A DNA stretch of 13,397 nt from Treponema sp. (GTDB lineage: Bacteria; Spirochaetota; Spirochaetia; Treponematales; Breznakiellaceae). The position numbers and the translations under genes were made by a program. Below are positions 12,849 through 13,397 of the stretch, one piece after another. The stretch covers positions 1 to 13,397 of the forward strand of contig JAISOQ010000066.1 of assembly GCA_031275515.1 (NCBI GenBank), read 5' to 3'. Position 1 is the stretch's first letter. Every line of letters begins with the position of its first letter. The notes under the pieces are model-generated. The model saw only the letters and a list, made by a program, of their open reading frames with translations. It ran no database searches and had not been told where the DNA came from.

Positions 12849-13397
12849 ATAAAATAAAACCCGGAGCGCTGTATCCGGCGGCGCTTCTTTGCATGGGCCT
12901 GCTGCTGCTGGCGGGATGCAAGGATCTGCTTCACCCTGAAGGGCCGGAAACAACGGAGGATCAACAGGGGACGGGGACGCAGAGGACGGTTACCGTAACC
13001 TTTGACGCGGATGGGGGATATCCGGAAACCCAGACGCGTACGATAGCCAGTGGCAGTACGATAGGTTATTCATATATGCCTTCAAACCCGACCAGAAGCG
13101 GGTATACTTTCGACGGCTGGTATACATGGTGGAACGGTGAGGGCAGCCAGTTTACCGCCTATACGACGGTAAGCGGGAGTATGACGGTCTACGCTAAATG
13201 GACGTATGAGGCTTCCGGCATCAGCAATATCACCTATAGTTCTGTATCGGGGGGCGCGTGGACGCTGCAAAGCGATGGAAGATACCGATCTCCCGGGATA
13301 AGCGACAATGGGGTAACTAAAATGCGCATCAGCTTTACCAGCGGGTCCTCCAATACGTCCATAACGATACAGCTTACCGTATCTTCGGAATCAGGAT
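12845..13397 (+). CDS. InlB B-repeat lipoprotein (partial, runs off the window)
   Basis: An open frame from ATG 12845 continues to the window end (184 residues seen, no stop). Residues 1-25 are a lipoprotein signal with lipobox LLAGC, so C25 should be lipidated. A short acidic linker follows, then an InlB B-repeat / Listeria-Bacteroides repeat (Flg_new) at about 49-119: VTVTFDADGG, NPTRSGYTFDGWY and MTVYAKW. Residues 120-184 are Ser/Thr/Gly-rich with beta-strand character and are not recognised. The start overlaps the stop of the P13-fusion gene in ATGA, so the two are translationally coupled. The likely role is a surface-exposed lipoprotein in adhesion or host or symbiont contact, acting with the porin fusion; partner function is inferred from the overlap. 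Confidence 0.85.
   Translation, partial: MNKIKPGALYPAALLCMGLLLLAGCKDLLHPEGPETTEDQQGTGTQRTVTVTFDADGGYPETQTRTIASGSTIGYSYMPSNPTRSGYTFDGWYTWWNGEGSQFTAYTTVSGSMTVYAKWTYEASGISNITYSSVSGGAWTLQSDGRYRSPGISDNGVTKMRISFTSGSSNTSITIQLTVSSESG

Overview
The window reads like a chromosome segment of a termite-gut or other host-associated Treponema (Spirochaetota). This rests on gene content rather than a marker gene: a P13-type spirochaete porin domain fused to LpoB/CsgG-like modules, an InlB-repeat lipoprotein directly behind it, an Rpn-family nuclease with an Arg/Gln/Glu-rich tail, a STAS/YbjN/PspA cluster, and balanced-to-GC-rich coding DNA with AT-rich gaps and poly-C tracts. No rRNA, tRNA, CRISPR array or complete insertion sequence was seen.

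Layout: bases 1-62 are a C-rich homopolymer block. Bases 190-3300 (minus strand) are three overlapping genes: a 304-aa six-helix membrane protein, a 605-aa membrane protein with TPR-like repeats, and an alkyltransferase-like (ATL) DNA-repair protein. Bases 3301-3649 are an AT-rich gap with DnaA-box-like sites. Bases 3650-5403 (minus) hold a STAS + zinc-ribbon protein, a YbjN-like protein and PspA, behind a consensus-like promoter at 5555-5583. Bases 5630-8491 (minus) are threonine synthase followed by an MscS-type channel. A 508-base divergent gap holds a perfect 22-bp hairpin and a structured repeat. Next come a DUF985 cupin gene (plus) and, converging on it, an Rpn nuclease (minus). A 762-base divergent gap then leads into the last operon (plus): an LpoB/CsgG-P13 fusion overlapped by an InlB-repeat lipoprotein that leaves the window.

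The most interesting region is the leader of the last operon (11138-11471). It has a perfect TATAAT box, then a run of 20 C at the expected transcription start, then an 18-codon open frame with its own Shine-Dalgarno, ending 6 bases before an intrinsic terminator that sits just ahead of the porin-fusion gene. This looks like a surface-protein operon that may be controlled both by homopolymer slippage and by attenuation.

The second interesting item is a small repeat family. Two 48-base copies flank the cupin gene in inverted orientation and differ by a compensatory base pair in their stem. A second 28-base module, next to one of them, recurs at 10928-10955, also with a compensatory pair change. 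A fragment of the first module appears to be translated as part of the C-terminal tail of the ATL protein.
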